A DNA stretch of 64,000 nucleotides. It comes from Candidatus Nitrosopelagicus sp. (GTDB lineage: Archaea > Thermoproteota > Nitrososphaeria > Nitrososphaerales > Nitrosopumilaceae). The notes beneath the pieces are model-generated. The model saw only the letters and a program-made list of their open reading frames with translations, was not told the origin of the DNA and did not search any database. The stretch lies in assembly GCA_028343215.1 (NCBI GenBank), contig JAOLYB010000002.1:83868-147867 (forward strand), written 5' to 3'. Positions 1-7,457 of the stretch are shown piece after piece (the stretch's first letter is position 1; every line of letters starts with the position of its first letter). The position numbers and the translations under genes are program-made.

Positions 1-22
1 TTTCTTTAGTATCAGCACTCAT
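1..22 (-). CDS. Start of a leftward gene cut by the window edge
   Basis: On the minus strand an ATG at 22 opens a frame reading MSADTKE into the window edge. An AT-rich TATA-like stretch (TTAAATAT) lies about 20 bases upstream of this ATG, as expected for a leaderless archaeal gene. Only seven codons are visible, so no product can be named. Confidence 0.35.
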
Positions 23-76
23 TTTCAAAAATCAATATTTAATGTGGTTTATTAATTATGGAGCATTTTACCCAAT

Positions 77-463
77 ATGGATAGTCGTTCATGGGCAAAA
101 ACAGTCACACAGAATAGGAAGAAATGTGAAAAAATTTTAGAGAGTTCAAAGGATGTACGTTATGCAGGTGTTTTCAACGAATATGGACGTACAATATCTG
201 GAAAAATTAGACCTGGCGTGAAACCTATTTTTTCACCAGATTCCGTACGTCATGAATTTTTTGCAATTGCCACTATGATGAGATTAAGAGAAAAAACATC
301 AAAAACATTAGGCGATGTGGAGATTATTTCCATAACTCACAAAAAAATCAATATTTTATTATTTTATAAAAATAGGATAACATACTATGTCACTATCAAT
401 AAAAAAAATAAATTGAATACACTGTTGATAAATAAAATAAGGAAAATAATTACTCGGGCGTAA
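77..463 (+). CDS. DUF6659-like thaumarchaeal protein
   Basis: This 128-residue protein has no recognised catalytic motif. It shares a pattern with the protein at 35959-36360: a Cys near residue 17, then IL-S--DVRYAGVFN, G--K, a central helix with M-R-R, and a later GD/GEPE segment. I believe this is the family annotated DUF6659, which is widespread in Nitrososphaerota and of unknown function. The C-terminus is Lys/Asn-rich and looks divergent. The gene ends 14 bases inside the convergent VOC gene. Confidence 0.6.
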   Translation: MDSRSWAKTVTQNRKKCEKILESSKDVRYAGVFNEYGRTISGKIRPGVKPIFSPDSVRHEFFAIATMMRLREKTSKTLGDVEIISITHKKINILLFYKNRITYYVTINKKNKLNTLLINKIRKIITRA

Positions 464-869
464 ATCCTACATATCCGGAAGTTTGTCTGTCTTTATTTTC
501 TGAAAAATCAGGTTCAAATAATGAAATCATATATCCATCAGGATCTAAAATTATTGCATTTTTTCCTGCTTGCCGTTCTTGGACATCTCGGTATACCTCT
601 ATGTTTGCAGAAGATAACTCATCTATTGCAGAATTTAAGTCGCCCACAGTTAATCCAATTAAAATTCCATTTTCTTTTGATGAACTTGTATGCGACGTGG
701 TAATAGATGCTGGATGTAAACTTAATACGCCTCCAGATTGCTGCCCTAAATCTACCCAATTACGCCTTTCATTTTTTATTGGCATTCCTAAAATTTCGTG
801 ATAAAACTTAATCGAGACATCCAGATCTTTCACTTCCAATATTATATTCCCGATGCGTTTAATGTTCAT
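450..869 (-). CDS. VOC (glyoxalase/bleomycin-resistance) family protein
   Basis: The 139-residue protein opens with IGNIILEVKDLDVSIKFYHEILG, the typical first beta-alpha unit of a vicinal-oxygen-chelate domain. It closes with AIILDPDGYMISLFEPD, the typical second-half DPDG-N/I-EL strand. Length fits a single VOC domain of two beta-alpha-beta-beta-beta modules. The family includes glyoxalase I, extradiol dioxygenases and methylmalonyl-CoA epimerase, and the sequence does not decide between them. Probably a cytoplasmic metal enzyme. Confidence 0.8.
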   Translation of the reverse strand: MNIKRIGNIILEVKDLDVSIKFYHEILGMPIKNERRNWVDLGQQSGGVLSLHPASITTSHTSSSKENGILIGLTVGDLNSAIDELSSANIEVYRDVQERQAGKNAIILDPDGYMISLFEPDFSENKDRQTSGYVGFTPE

Positions 870-901
870 ATCCCCTAAACATCATTATTGGTTATAAGAT
901 T

Positions 902-1123
902 TTAGGGATTTACTTCGACCATAGTCTCAGTTCTCTCTACTCCAGGAATTTTTTGTATCTCGGTTGTGACATCTTTTATTTCTGATAATTCTTCAACCTC
1001 AATTACGGCTACGGCATCAAATTGGCCACTAACAGGAAATGATTCCGTTATTTTATTTATTTTTCTTAATCTTGCAGCTATCAATTTCTTTGGAGATTTT
1101 ACAAGTATAACTGCTCTTACCAA
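902..1123 (-). CDS. Stand-alone Lrp/AsnC ligand-binding (RAM) domain protein
   Basis: The 73 residues match a single regulation-of-amino-acid-metabolism domain: VRAVILVKSP, then GQFDAVAVIEV, then IQKIPGVERTETMVEV. The DNA-binding helix-turn-helix normally found upstream in Lrp regulators is absent. Such stand-alone domains form dimers and may bind small effectors or partner with full-length Lrp proteins. Its start overlaps the end of the next upstream RAM gene by 7 bases, so the two are probably co-transcribed. Confidence 0.8.
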   Translation of the reverse strand: MVRAVILVKSPKKLIAARLRKINKITESFPVSGQFDAVAVIEVEELSEIKDVTTEIQKIPGVERTETMVEVNP

Positions 1124-1356
1124 CCTAAATCCACCTCTACTTCGATTAATGTTTCCGTGTTTACAATTTCTTTCACATTTTTTAAATCAATAACAACATT
1201 GTTGATGTCATCTATTGATGAGTTTAAAATTACCGATATGTCTGCTCTGCCTGTAACAACCATGATGTCTTTTGAGATTTTTCTTTTTTTCCTTAAAATT
1301 TGAACTACTTTATCCACCATACCCGGTTTTACAGTAATCATGCATAATGCTTTCAT
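1117..1356 (-). CDS. Stand-alone Lrp/AsnC ligand-binding (RAM) domain protein
   Basis: A second 79-residue RAM domain: MKALCMITVKPGMVDKVVQIL, then VVTGRADISVIL, then LKNVKEIVNTETLIEVEV. It lacks a DNA-binding domain, like its neighbour. The pair overlaps by 7 bases in one leftward unit, which suggests a heteromeric effector-binding complex. The effector cannot be read from the sequence. Confidence 0.8.
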   Translation of the reverse strand: MKALCMITVKPGMVDKVVQILRKKRKISKDIMVVTGRADISVILNSSIDDINNVVIDLKNVKEIVNTETLIEVEVDLGW

Positions 1357-1390
1357 GTATTAGACATCATATTGTATGTGAAAAGGATTT

Positions 1391-1615
1391 CTAATCAGAA
1401 CTTGCTTCTTGAGAACGAGCCTCTTCTAAATATGCACGTCTTTCTTCCAACTCACTTTCTTTATCTACGGATAAATCATCATCAACTATAACTATTCCAG
1501 AATCTAAAGATTCAGATTCTGATTTTTTCTTAGATGCCTTTTTTGTTGTCTTTTTGGCGACTTTTTTTGTTGTCTTTTTGGCGACTTTTTTTGTTGTCTT
1601 TTTCTTTTCTGCCAT
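1391..1615 (-). CDS. Lys-rich N-tail protein with 8-residue repeats
   Basis: I chose the ATG at 1615 (MAEKKKTTKK) over the ORF-track start nine codons upstream. The first half is a basic tail with KKVAKKTT-type repeats, reminiscent of histone H1-like or nucleoid-associated tails. The second half (SESESLDSGIVIVDDDL onwards) is strongly acidic and ends in a short charged helix. No folded domain is recognised. DNA or RNA binding through the basic tail is an inference from composition only. Confidence 0.6.
   Translation of the reverse strand: MAEKKKTTKKVAKKTTKKVAKKTTKKASKKKSESESLDSGIVIVDDDLSVDKESELEERRAYLEEARSQEASSD
1541..1602. repeat. 24-bp tandem coding repeat in the Lys-rich gene
   Basis: The unit gttgtctttttggcgact begins at 1545 and 1569 and again in truncated form at 1593, a 24-bp period. 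It encodes the KKVAKKTT octapeptide. Copies are nearly identical at DNA level, so slippage or recombination could change the copy number. Confidence 0.8.
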
Positions 1616-1672
1616 GTGATTCGATGAAAATCCGAATATCATCTTATTAAATATTTCATTATGAAGAATTAT

Positions 1673-1690
1673 AATGCCGAGGGGGAGATT
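1673..1690. repeat. Partial copy of the tRNA-Phe 3' end
   Basis: The 18 bases here match 3046-3063, the 3' acceptor end of tRNA-Phe plus two flanking bases, with one mismatch (aatgccgaggggg, one difference, gatt). No matching 5' half of a tRNA is found nearby, so this is a fragment. It lies in a 188-bp gene-free stretch (1616-1803) and in the same orientation as the tRNA. The two copies bracket the genes at 1804-2187 and 2191-2973. Confidence 0.55.
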
Positions 1691-1803
1691 CCGTCAACCT
1701 GTTCAATGCCGACATGCCTAATCAACTTCGATCTATACTGGTGATGTCATATTTGACATCTTTATGACTAGAAAATGATGTTGATTCTACAGAATTATTG
1801 AGT

Positions 1804-2187
1804 TTAATATTTTGGAATATACATTCCCTTCCCTTTACATTTCTGCCAAATCTCTTGCAGAATATGTAGGGTGTGATCTAGTTTGTCCATTCGTTTTCGA
1901 TTGGTTTCAACATCTTCCTTTAATTTTCTATATTCTTCAAATGTAAAATCCCAATCAATACCAGCTTTACGTGCCTCATTAGCAATTTGTAACTCCATTA
2001 GCTGTTCTATGGTTTGTTTTTCATTTGCACCTTTTCGATAAATATTGATGTACTTTTTTTCGTTGTTAACATGAGGGACCATTTCATCATGTTTTTTTGC
2101 GAGAGTTTCAATTTTCTTCCGTAACTCTCTTGATTCTTTTGCTAATTCATCATATTTTGATGTGAGAGTTTTTTCAAAATTATCCAT
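1804..2187 (-). CDS. Coiled-coil protein of unknown function
   Basis: The 127-residue protein is almost entirely charged heptad-like helix (KYDELAKESRELRKKIETLAKKHDEM and LKEDVETNRKRMDKLDHTL). There is no signal peptide or membrane segment. It starts 3 bases after the stop of the upstream gene at 2191-2973, so the two probably form one transcript and a complex. No family is recognised. Both genes lie between the two tRNA-Phe 3'-end copies. Confidence 0.6.
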   Translation of the reverse strand: MDNFEKTLTSKYDELAKESRELRKKIETLAKKHDEMVPHVNNEKKYINIYRKGANEKQTIEQLMELQIANEARKAGIDWDFTFEEYRKLKEDVETNRKRMDKLDHTLHILQEIWQKCKGKGMYIPKY

Positions 2188-2190
2188 AAT

Positions 2191-2973
2191 CTAAAATCCT
2201 GGTTGGAATCCTGCATCCATGAATCCGCCGCCGTCACCTGAATCTCCAAAATCACCCCCTTCAGCAGGTAAAACACCACCGGCATCAGTATAACCTTGAT
2301 CATACGCCATGTTCATGTCTTGCATGTACATTTCAGAATTCATACCCATGTTTCCCATCATCATTGCCATCATGGAACCATTTACGAATCCCATTATGAT
2401 GAACAATGGAAAATAACTAATGTTGTTTTCAACTTTTTTCTGAAACAATTGTTTATTTTTACTGTCATAAGCAGAACTCATCTCTTTCCATACACTCTCT
2501 AATTCTTTACGTTTTTTCTCAAGAATCTGCTTTCCTTTCTCAGTCAATTCAAAAGGATCGTCTACCTTTCGTAATCCAAGATTTGCTTGATATTCCCTAA
2601 TTCTTTGTTCTGCTTCTGAATCCATTATTCGTTGTAGTCTTGCAACGTATTGTTTGAATTGTGGCGTATCTTTTTGTCTCTCTAGTTTTTCCTTTTCACT
2701 AAAAGTTAATTTTCTATCAAGTTTCTTTATCAAACCCAAGCGATATAATTTTTCAGTACTATCCAACCCTTCCATCAACCCAACATTCAAACTCAAGAGT
2801 AGATTCTCTCTCCGTTCAGATTCTAGCAAAGTATAGTCAACAGTGTTAAGATTTTCAATTTCTTTTGAAAATTCCCTCTCTTTCTCTATCTTTTCTTCCT
2901 CTGATGGTTCTTTCTTTTTTTCTAATTTTTCAAGATATTCTTTTTCATATTTTTCGAGGTCTTCTTTATCCAC
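2191..2973 (-). CDS. Coiled-coil protein with Met-rich membrane-like segment and Gly/Asp-rich tail
   Basis: The ORF-track start lies inside tRNA-Phe, so I chose the first usable start after it, a GTG at 2973 (VDKEDLEKYEKEY). The remaining 260 residues hold a highly charged helical N-terminal half and a central helical region (ELTEKGKQILEKKRKELE). Then comes one hydrophobic stretch (FPLFIIMGFVNGSMMAMMMGNMG) and a Gly/Asp-rich C-terminus. The hydrophobic part could be a membrane hairpin. It is probably co-expressed with the gene 3 bases downstream. Function unknown. Confidence 0.5.
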   Translation of the reverse strand: MDKEDLEKYEKEYLEKLEKKKEPSEEEKIEKEREFSKEIENLNTVDYTLLESERRENLLLSLNVGLMEGLDSTEKLYRLGLIKKLDRKLTFSEKEKLERQKDTPQFKQYVARLQRIMDSEAEQRIREYQANLGLRKVDDPFELTEKGKQILEKKRKELESVWKEMSSAYDSKNKQLFQKKVENNISYFPLFIIMGFVNGSMMAMMMGNMGMNSEMYMQDMNMAYDQGYTDAGGVLPAEGGDFGDSGDGGGFMDAGFQPGF

Positions 2974-3047
2974 GCATGTTATTCGTGTAGTTTTTGATAA
3001 GATTTTCTGTGTTGGAGGAACAGGGGGGCTTTGAACAAGATGTACAA

Positions 3048-3121
3048 TGCCGAGGGGGTGATTTGAACTCCCGACAGCCACGTCTTCAGCGTGGTGCTCT
3101 CCCAGGCTGAGCTACCTCGGC
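3048..3121 (-). tRNA. tRNA-Phe (anticodon GAA)
   Basis: On the minus strand GCCGAGG pairs with CCTCGGC as the acceptor stem with discriminator A. The D arm reads GCTCAGCCTGGGAGAGC. The anticodon stem-loop is CACGC-TGAAGAC-GTG with GAA, and the T loop is TTCAAAT. The T stem has one A-A mismatch as read. CCA is not encoded and there is no intron. A partial duplicate of its 3' end lies at 1673-1690. Confidence 0.93.
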
Positions 3122-3162
3122 ATGAAAAACTTGCGAATTAATTGAAATTAAAGCGTATCCTT

Positions 3163-3699
3163 TCAAGGATTCCAAACTATGTCTGGTATTTTCTTTCGGT
3201 TGTTAATTGAACGTGCTAATACGAACATTAGATCTGAAAGTCTATTCAAGTATATTGCTGCATCACTGTTTATTTCTTCATTTTTAGACAATGCCACTAC
3301 ATGAGTTTCTGCTCTTCGAGATATCGTTCTAGATAAATGAATGATTGATGCCAATAGCGTGCCCCCCGGAAGAATAAAACTAGTCAAAGGTTCTAACTGA
3401 GGTTCCAATAAATCAATTTTTTGTTCTAAGAATGTGATCATTTCAGGAGTCGTCCTAATTTTTTTATCGGACATGTTTGGATTTGCAAGATCTGAACCAA
3501 CGATAAATAAATCATTTTGAATTTTAATCAAAATGTCTTTAATTTCAGGATCCAATTCTAGAGATAGTGCAATTCCTAGTGACGAGTTTAATTCATCAAT
3601 TGCGCCGTATGACATTATTCGTTCATCAGATTTCCAGACTCTCGAATTATCGAATAGTGATGTTTTACCTTCATCTCCTGTCTTTGTGTATATCTTCAT
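3163..3699 (-). CDS. Cob(I)alamin adenosyltransferase, PduO type
   Basis: The enzyme transfers adenosyl from ATP to cob(I)alamin to make coenzyme B12. The N-terminus MKIYTKTGDEGKTSLFD carries the PduO-type ATP-binding motif. Further hallmarks are ELNSSLG near residue 38, the SRTISRRAET helix near 125, and LNRLSDLMFVLAR near 155. Length 178 fits the family. It presumably feeds methylmalonyl-CoA mutase of the 3HP/4HB cycle used by ammonia-oxidising archaea, which is an inference. It is transcribed leftward, upstream of tRNA-Phe. Confidence 0.92.
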   Translation of the reverse strand: MKIYTKTGDEGKTSLFDNSRVWKSDERIMSYGAIDELNSSLGIALSLELDPEIKDILIKIQNDLFIVGSDLANPNMSDKKIRTTPEMITFLEQKIDLLEPQLEPLTSFILPGGTLLASIIHLSRTISRRAETHVVALSKNEEINSDAAIYLNRLSDLMFVLARSINNRKKIPDIVWNP

Positions 3700-3766
3700 A
3701 AAATTTTGGATAACGCATACGTATTAAGGGTATGTTAAAATTTACATGGTGCCAACTCTATTCATC

Positions 3767-4348
3767 ATGATTGAAGTGGATGAAGGAAATGAATTATTTC
3801 TTAAAAAAAAATTTAAAGAATCTATTGAAAAATATGAAATAGTTTTAGAGCAGGAACCAAATAATTTAATCGCTTTAAACAATAAAGGATATTCATTAAG
3901 TAAATTAAAAAAATATTCTGAAGCATTATCTTGTTATGATGAATTCCTAAAAAATCACCCAGATGATAAAACCGTATTGATAAATAAAATTTCGATATTC
4001 AGAAAAACCAATGAATTTCATAAAGCGATAGAAATTTGTGATTATTTATTGGGAAAAAATCCTGATGAGACAATTGTATTATATCATAAATTACGCATTT
4101 TGAAAAAATTAGACAAGTTTACCGAATCTAACTCAATTTGCATAAAATTACTGAATATTTATCCTGAAAATGCGGATGTTTTGTATGATATGGCATCAAA
4201 TTTTTTAAAACTAAACAATATTGAACAATTTTTCAAATTTCTTCAAAAAGCGGTAAATGTAATGCCCAATTTGAAAAATAAATCTAAAAACAATAAAGAA
4301 TTTGAAAAAGTTTTCATGAATGAGAGATTTAGGGATATCACATCATAG
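3767..4348 (+). CDS. TPR-repeat protein
   Basis: I chose the ATG at 3767 (MIEVDEGNELF) rather than the upstream in-frame ATG at 3746. Residues 4 to about 175 form consecutive tetratricopeptide-like helical pairs, for example NLIALNNKGYSLSKLKKYSEALSCYDEFLKNHPDD. There is no signal peptide. TPR arrays act as protein-binding scaffolds and the partner is unknown. Lys and Asn content is high, in line with the AT-rich composition. Confidence 0.8.
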   Translation: MIEVDEGNELFLKKKFKESIEKYEIVLEQEPNNLIALNNKGYSLSKLKKYSEALSCYDEFLKNHPDDKTVLINKISIFRKTNEFHKAIEICDYLLGKNPDETIVLYHKLRILKKLDKFTESNSICIKLLNIYPENADVLYDMASNFLKLNNIEQFFKFLQKAVNVMPNLKNKSKNNKEFEKVFMNERFRDITS

Positions 4349-4385
4349 CAAAGAACCTTATTAAAAAGAAATTGAATAAAGTGTT

Positions 4386-4910
4386 ATGATTTCTGAATTC
4401 TTTTTTCAGATTGCGGAATTAAAAAAATTACCGCGGTCCGGATGGAAAATAAAAGTAGGGTTAAAGGATTCAGAGTCGGTTGCAGAACATTCCTACATGA
4501 TGTCTGTAATGTCAATGGTATTATCCGATATGAAATCTCTTAATTCTGAAAAAGTGCTTAAAATGGCCATCTTACATGATTGGGCTGAATCAAAAATAGG
4601 TGACTTTATGCCTGAACAAATTGGATATGATAAAAAATCTGAATTAGAAAACTATGCAATGAATGAAATTTTAGAATCACTCCCACAAAAAATTCAGAAG
4701 GATTATACGAATATCTGGAATGAGTTTTTGGGTAGAAATACACCTGAATCAAAATTGGTCCATGAATTAGATAAACTAGAGATGGCACTACAGGCAAAAA
4801 TATATGAAAAAGATACAGATCCTGAAAAAGTCAAACCATTCATCATTTCTGCAGTTGAGCAAATAATGGATCCGGATGTAAAGAAGATCTTAATGGACAT
4901 CTTAAAATAA
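4386..4910 (+). CDS. HD-domain phosphohydrolase, YfbR/HDDC2-like 5'-nucleotidase
   Basis: The 174-residue protein carries the metal-binding HD-domain signatures ESVAEHSY (first His), AILHDWAE (His-Asp pair) and HELDKLEMALQA (final Asp), spaced as in HDDC2/YfbR 5'-deoxynucleotidases. It probably dephosphorylates dNMPs in the cytoplasm. The related oxetanocin and phosphonate HD enzymes cannot be excluded. It follows the TPR gene with a short gap. Confidence 0.85.
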   Translation: MISEFFFQIAELKKLPRSGWKIKVGLKDSESVAEHSYMMSVMSMVLSDMKSLNSEKVLKMAILHDWAESKIGDFMPEQIGYDKKSELENYAMNEILESLPQKIQKDYTNIWNEFLGRNTPESKLVHELDKLEMALQAKIYEKDTDPEKVKPFIISAVEQIMDPDVKKILMDILK

Positions 4911-4938
4911 ATACAAATTTAGTTTTTAGTATAGAATT

Positions 4939-5172
4939 ATGTCTGAAAACAATGAGGAATTGATTAAAGCACAAAATGAATTAATTGGAATTTTATTTGA
5001 GATTATAAAACGTCTTCAATCCAATAATGATTTGGATGCAGAGTATTTTCAAATTATTAGTAAAAAAATTAGAACTGAAAATGAAAATTCAAGATTGGAA
5101 AAAATTACCAAAGAGCGTGAAGATAATGCAGAGATTGTTTCAAGATTGTTAAAACAGATAGAATCTAATTAA
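4939..5172 (+). CDS. Small helical hypothetical protein
   Basis: The 77-residue protein has no known domain. It is charged and probably helical from end to end (ELIKAQNELIGILFEIIKRLQ). Its stop codon shares the tetranucleotide TTAA (5169-5172) with the stop codon of the convergent gene. Coding status is supported by position 29 bases after the HD gene and by a normal start. Confidence 0.6.
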   Translation: MSENNEELIKAQNELIGILFEIIKRLQSNNDLDAEYFQIISKKIRTENENSRLEKITKEREDNAEIVSRLLKQIESN

Positions 5173-5483
5173 TTACCGCAACTACACGAGTCGCCATCAT
5201 TACAAGTATCATCTACAATTCTAAACTTGTTTGTTTGCTCAAATTTTGATTGAGCATAATGTGAAATATTCACAATTCGTGATCTAACCTCTTTTACATT
5301 CCAACTACCTTCATTTTCAAACCATGATTCAATTTCATCAACGTCATACCTTTCGCCGTTTTCATTAATTTCTTTAAAAATTTGTTTTATGAGCGATTCA
5401 TTTTCAGATGTTAAATCAGATTTATCTTCAACCAATGTTGTAATTTCGTTTAAACGCATTATTGTTGTATTTAGTAGTGGCAT
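5169..5483 (-). CDS. Hypothetical protein with Cys-rich C-terminus
   Basis: The 104-residue protein is mostly helical and ends DDTCNDGDSCSCGN, a Cys cluster that could bind a metal. The central part (VDEIESWFENEGSWNVKEVRSRIVNISHYAQSKFE) looks like a small folded helical domain. The start could also be the in-frame ATG at 5459, because candidate TATA elements fit either choice. It is divergent from the gene at 5525 across a 41-bp AT-rich promoter region. Confidence 0.65.
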   Translation of the reverse strand: MPLLNTTIMRLNEITTLVEDKSDLTSENESLIKQIFKEINENGERYDVDEIESWFENEGSWNVKEVRSRIVNISHYAQSKFEQTNKFRIVDDTCNDGDSCSCGN

Positions 5484-5524
5484 AGAATTGTTAATTTATA
5501 TCGCTTTTATAATATTTCTATCAT

Positions 5525-5872
5525 ATGCAATATTTCCAAGCGTTAAAGATGGGTCAAAAAAGAGTTGAGGCGTCACGTGCATATCTGAACTCAATATCTA
5601 ATGATAGAGCAATGCCTGCATTAGCATTAAGAGATAACAAAACTAACGTATGGGAACCTGTTGGGGAAGAAAATCTCTATGCAGTAGTTGATGAATCATC
5701 CGGATTCGTGTTAACTGACTCTAGTGGATATATTATTGCAATATGTGATTCAAAAGGCACCTCAAAATCACTAGTTCAGAGTCTTAACCAAGAACAAAAA
5801 GATAACATTGTAGAATTATTGAAAAAAGATAACATTGTAGAGTACAAAGGCAAAGTAGCTTTACCTGTGTAG
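5525..5872 (+). CDS. Hypothetical protein with C-terminal KDNIVE duplication
   Basis: The 115-residue protein has no recognised domain. The middle (NLYAVVDESSGFVLTDSSGYIIAIC) looks like a small beta-rich unit. Near the C-terminus KDNIVELL-KKDNIVEYK is a short duplication, also seen at DNA level as two copies of aaaagataacattgtaga. A TATA-like tttatat about 30 bases upstream supports the ATG at 5525. Confidence 0.6.
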   Translation: MQYFQALKMGQKRVEASRAYLNSISNDRAMPALALRDNKTNVWEPVGEENLYAVVDESSGFVLTDSSGYIIAICDSKGTSKSLVQSLNQEQKDNIVELLKKDNIVEYKGKVALPV

Positions 5873-5904
5873 ATTTTATTAATGCCGTCTATTATCATAC
5901 TAAG

Positions 5905-7128
5905 ATGAACAAATATTCTAAAATCATCGAGGTTAGAGGTCATCTCATAGATTCATTGGTTTTAACAAAAATCTTTGATAGAGTGATGGATCTCGAAGGA
6001 AAATTTGAAGTTATGAGAATAACTGTTGGAAAACTGAAAACAGATGAAAGTTATGCAAAATTACGAGTTATTGGAAAAAATAGTTCACATCTGAATGAAA
6101 TAATGACTGCATTACACAGAGAAGGTGCAACTACAAAAACCCAGAAAAAATGTAAGACAAAAACAGCTACAAAAAATATGGTATTTCCAGATAATTTTTA
6201 CAGCACCACAAATAATCATACATCAATTTATCACAATGGAAAATGGATTAATGTAGATAACATGATGATGGATAAGTGCATCATAGTAAAAGGAAACAAG
6301 GCAGCTTGTGTTCCAATTAGAGAAGTTAGAAAAGGAGACAAAGTTGTTGTAGGGGAAGATGGAATTAAAGTTACAACCCCTGAACGTCCAAGAGAGGGAA
6401 TGAATGTTTTCCAATTCATGGGGAGTGGAAGTTCTAGTGAAAGGCCAACTCAACACATTGCACGTAAAGTTGCAGAAGATATCATCCGAACAAAAAAACA
6501 AGGTGGGAAGATTGTGTTAGTTGGAGGTCCAGCAATCGTACACACAGGTGCAGCTGATGCCGTTGCAAAATTGGTTAAATCAGGACACATAAACGCGGTA
6601 TTGGCAGGAAATGCACTGGCAGTACATGATGTCGAATATGCAACACTTGGTACTTCATTAGGAATGAAAGTTAAAGATGGAACACTGGCAGTAAGAGGTC
6701 ATAGAAATCATATGGATGCGATAAATTCAGTATTCAAAGCAGGCTCATTAAAGAAAATGGTGCAGCAGAAAAAATTAACACGTGGAATAATGTATGAATG
6801 TATTAAGAAAAAAATTCCATTTGTCCTAGCAGGCTCATTGAGAGATGATGGACCGTTACCAGATGTAATTACAGATATCGCAGTAGCTCAAAAAGAATAC
6901 AAGAAAGTTCTGAAGGATGCAAACATGGTCATCATGGTATCTACAATGCTACATTCAATTGCTACAGGCAACATGCTTCCAGCAAATGTCAAGGTAATCG
7001 TAATTGATATCAATCAACCAACTGTGACGAAACTTATGGATAGAGGAACGTGGCAAGCATTAGGAATTGTATCTGATGTAGGTGCATTTCTACCAATGGT
7101 CGCAAATCAAATTGGAGGTAAGAAATGA
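5905..7128 (+). CDS. TIGR00300-family protein (LOR/SDH-like, ArgZ/ornithine-cyclodeaminase-related)
   Basis: The 407-residue protein matches the TIGR00300 family in archaea. An N-terminal LOR/SDH-type domain (EVRGHLIDSLVLTKIFDRVMDLEGKFEV) is followed by a Rossmann-like domain with GGKIVLVGGPAIVHTGAADAV and VLAGNALAVHDVEYATLGTSLG. Members have been linked to ornithine cyclodeaminase or arginine-degrading activities, and the exact reaction here is not decided by sequence. Its stop overlaps the hisI start by 4 bases, so the two are translationally coupled. Confidence 0.75.
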   Translation: MNKYSKIIEVRGHLIDSLVLTKIFDRVMDLEGKFEVMRITVGKLKTDESYAKLRVIGKNSSHLNEIMTALHREGATTKTQKKCKTKTATKNMVFPDNFYSTTNNHTSIYHNGKWINVDNMMMDKCIIVKGNKAACVPIREVRKGDKVVVGEDGIKVTTPERPREGMNVFQFMGSGSSSERPTQHIARKVAEDIIRTKKQGGKIVLVGGPAIVHTGAADAVAKLVKSGHINAVLAGNALAVHDVEYATLGTSLGMKVKDGTLAVRGHRNHMDAINSVFKAGSLKKMVQQKKLTRGIMYECIKKKIPFVLAGSLRDDGPLPDVITDIAVAQKEYKKVLKDANMVIMVSTMLHSIATGNMLPANVKVIVIDINQPTVTKLMDRGTWQALGIVSDVGAFLPMVANQIGGKK

Positions 7129-7457
7129 CAGTAAAAGAAATTGAAAATATTGATTTTGAAAAAGGAGATGGACTTGTTCCAGTAATTGTTCAAGATTCAG
7201 ATTCAAAAGACGTACTTACCCTAGCATATACAAACAAAGAATCACTAGAACTAACTAAAAAAACTGGAAATTCATGGTTTTGGAGCCGTTCTAGAAATAA
7301 ACTATGGATGAAAGGTGAAGAATCTGGAAATACACAGAAAGTGAAAAAAATACTAGTGGATTGTGATTCAGATGCAATAATTTACTTGGTGGAACCATCA
7401 GGTCCTGCATGTCATCTTGGAGAACAAACTTGTTTTCATAACGATATGAAATCTTAG
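7125..7457 (+). CDS. hisI: Phosphoribosyl-AMP cyclohydrolase HisI
   Basis: HisI opens the purine ring of phosphoribosyl-AMP in the third step of histidine synthesis. The protein shows the family core ASTNKESLELTKKTG-like segment, SWFWSRSRNKLWMKGEESGNTQKV and the metal-site Cys/His cluster VDCDSD...GPACHLGEQTCF. Length 110 fits monofunctional archaeal HisI without the HisE domain. The start ATG overlaps the upstream stop (ATGA). No other his genes are in the window. The stop shares TTAG with the convergent gene. Confidence 0.93.
   Translation: MTVKEIENIDFEKGDGLVPVIVQDSDSKDVLTLAYTNKESLELTKKTGNSWFWSRSRNKLWMKGEESGNTQKVKKILVDCDSDAIIYLVEPSGPACHLGEQTCFHNDMKS

Noticed and set aside
1541-1602. Short direct repeats that might look like a CRISPR
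   Set aside because: The 24-bp period is in frame and encodes KKVAKKTT with no spacers.
2974-3081. N-terminal extension of the coiled-coil gene in the ORF track
   Set aside because: It runs through tRNA-Phe and cannot be part of the protein. The GTG at 2973 is the first plausible start outside the tRNA.
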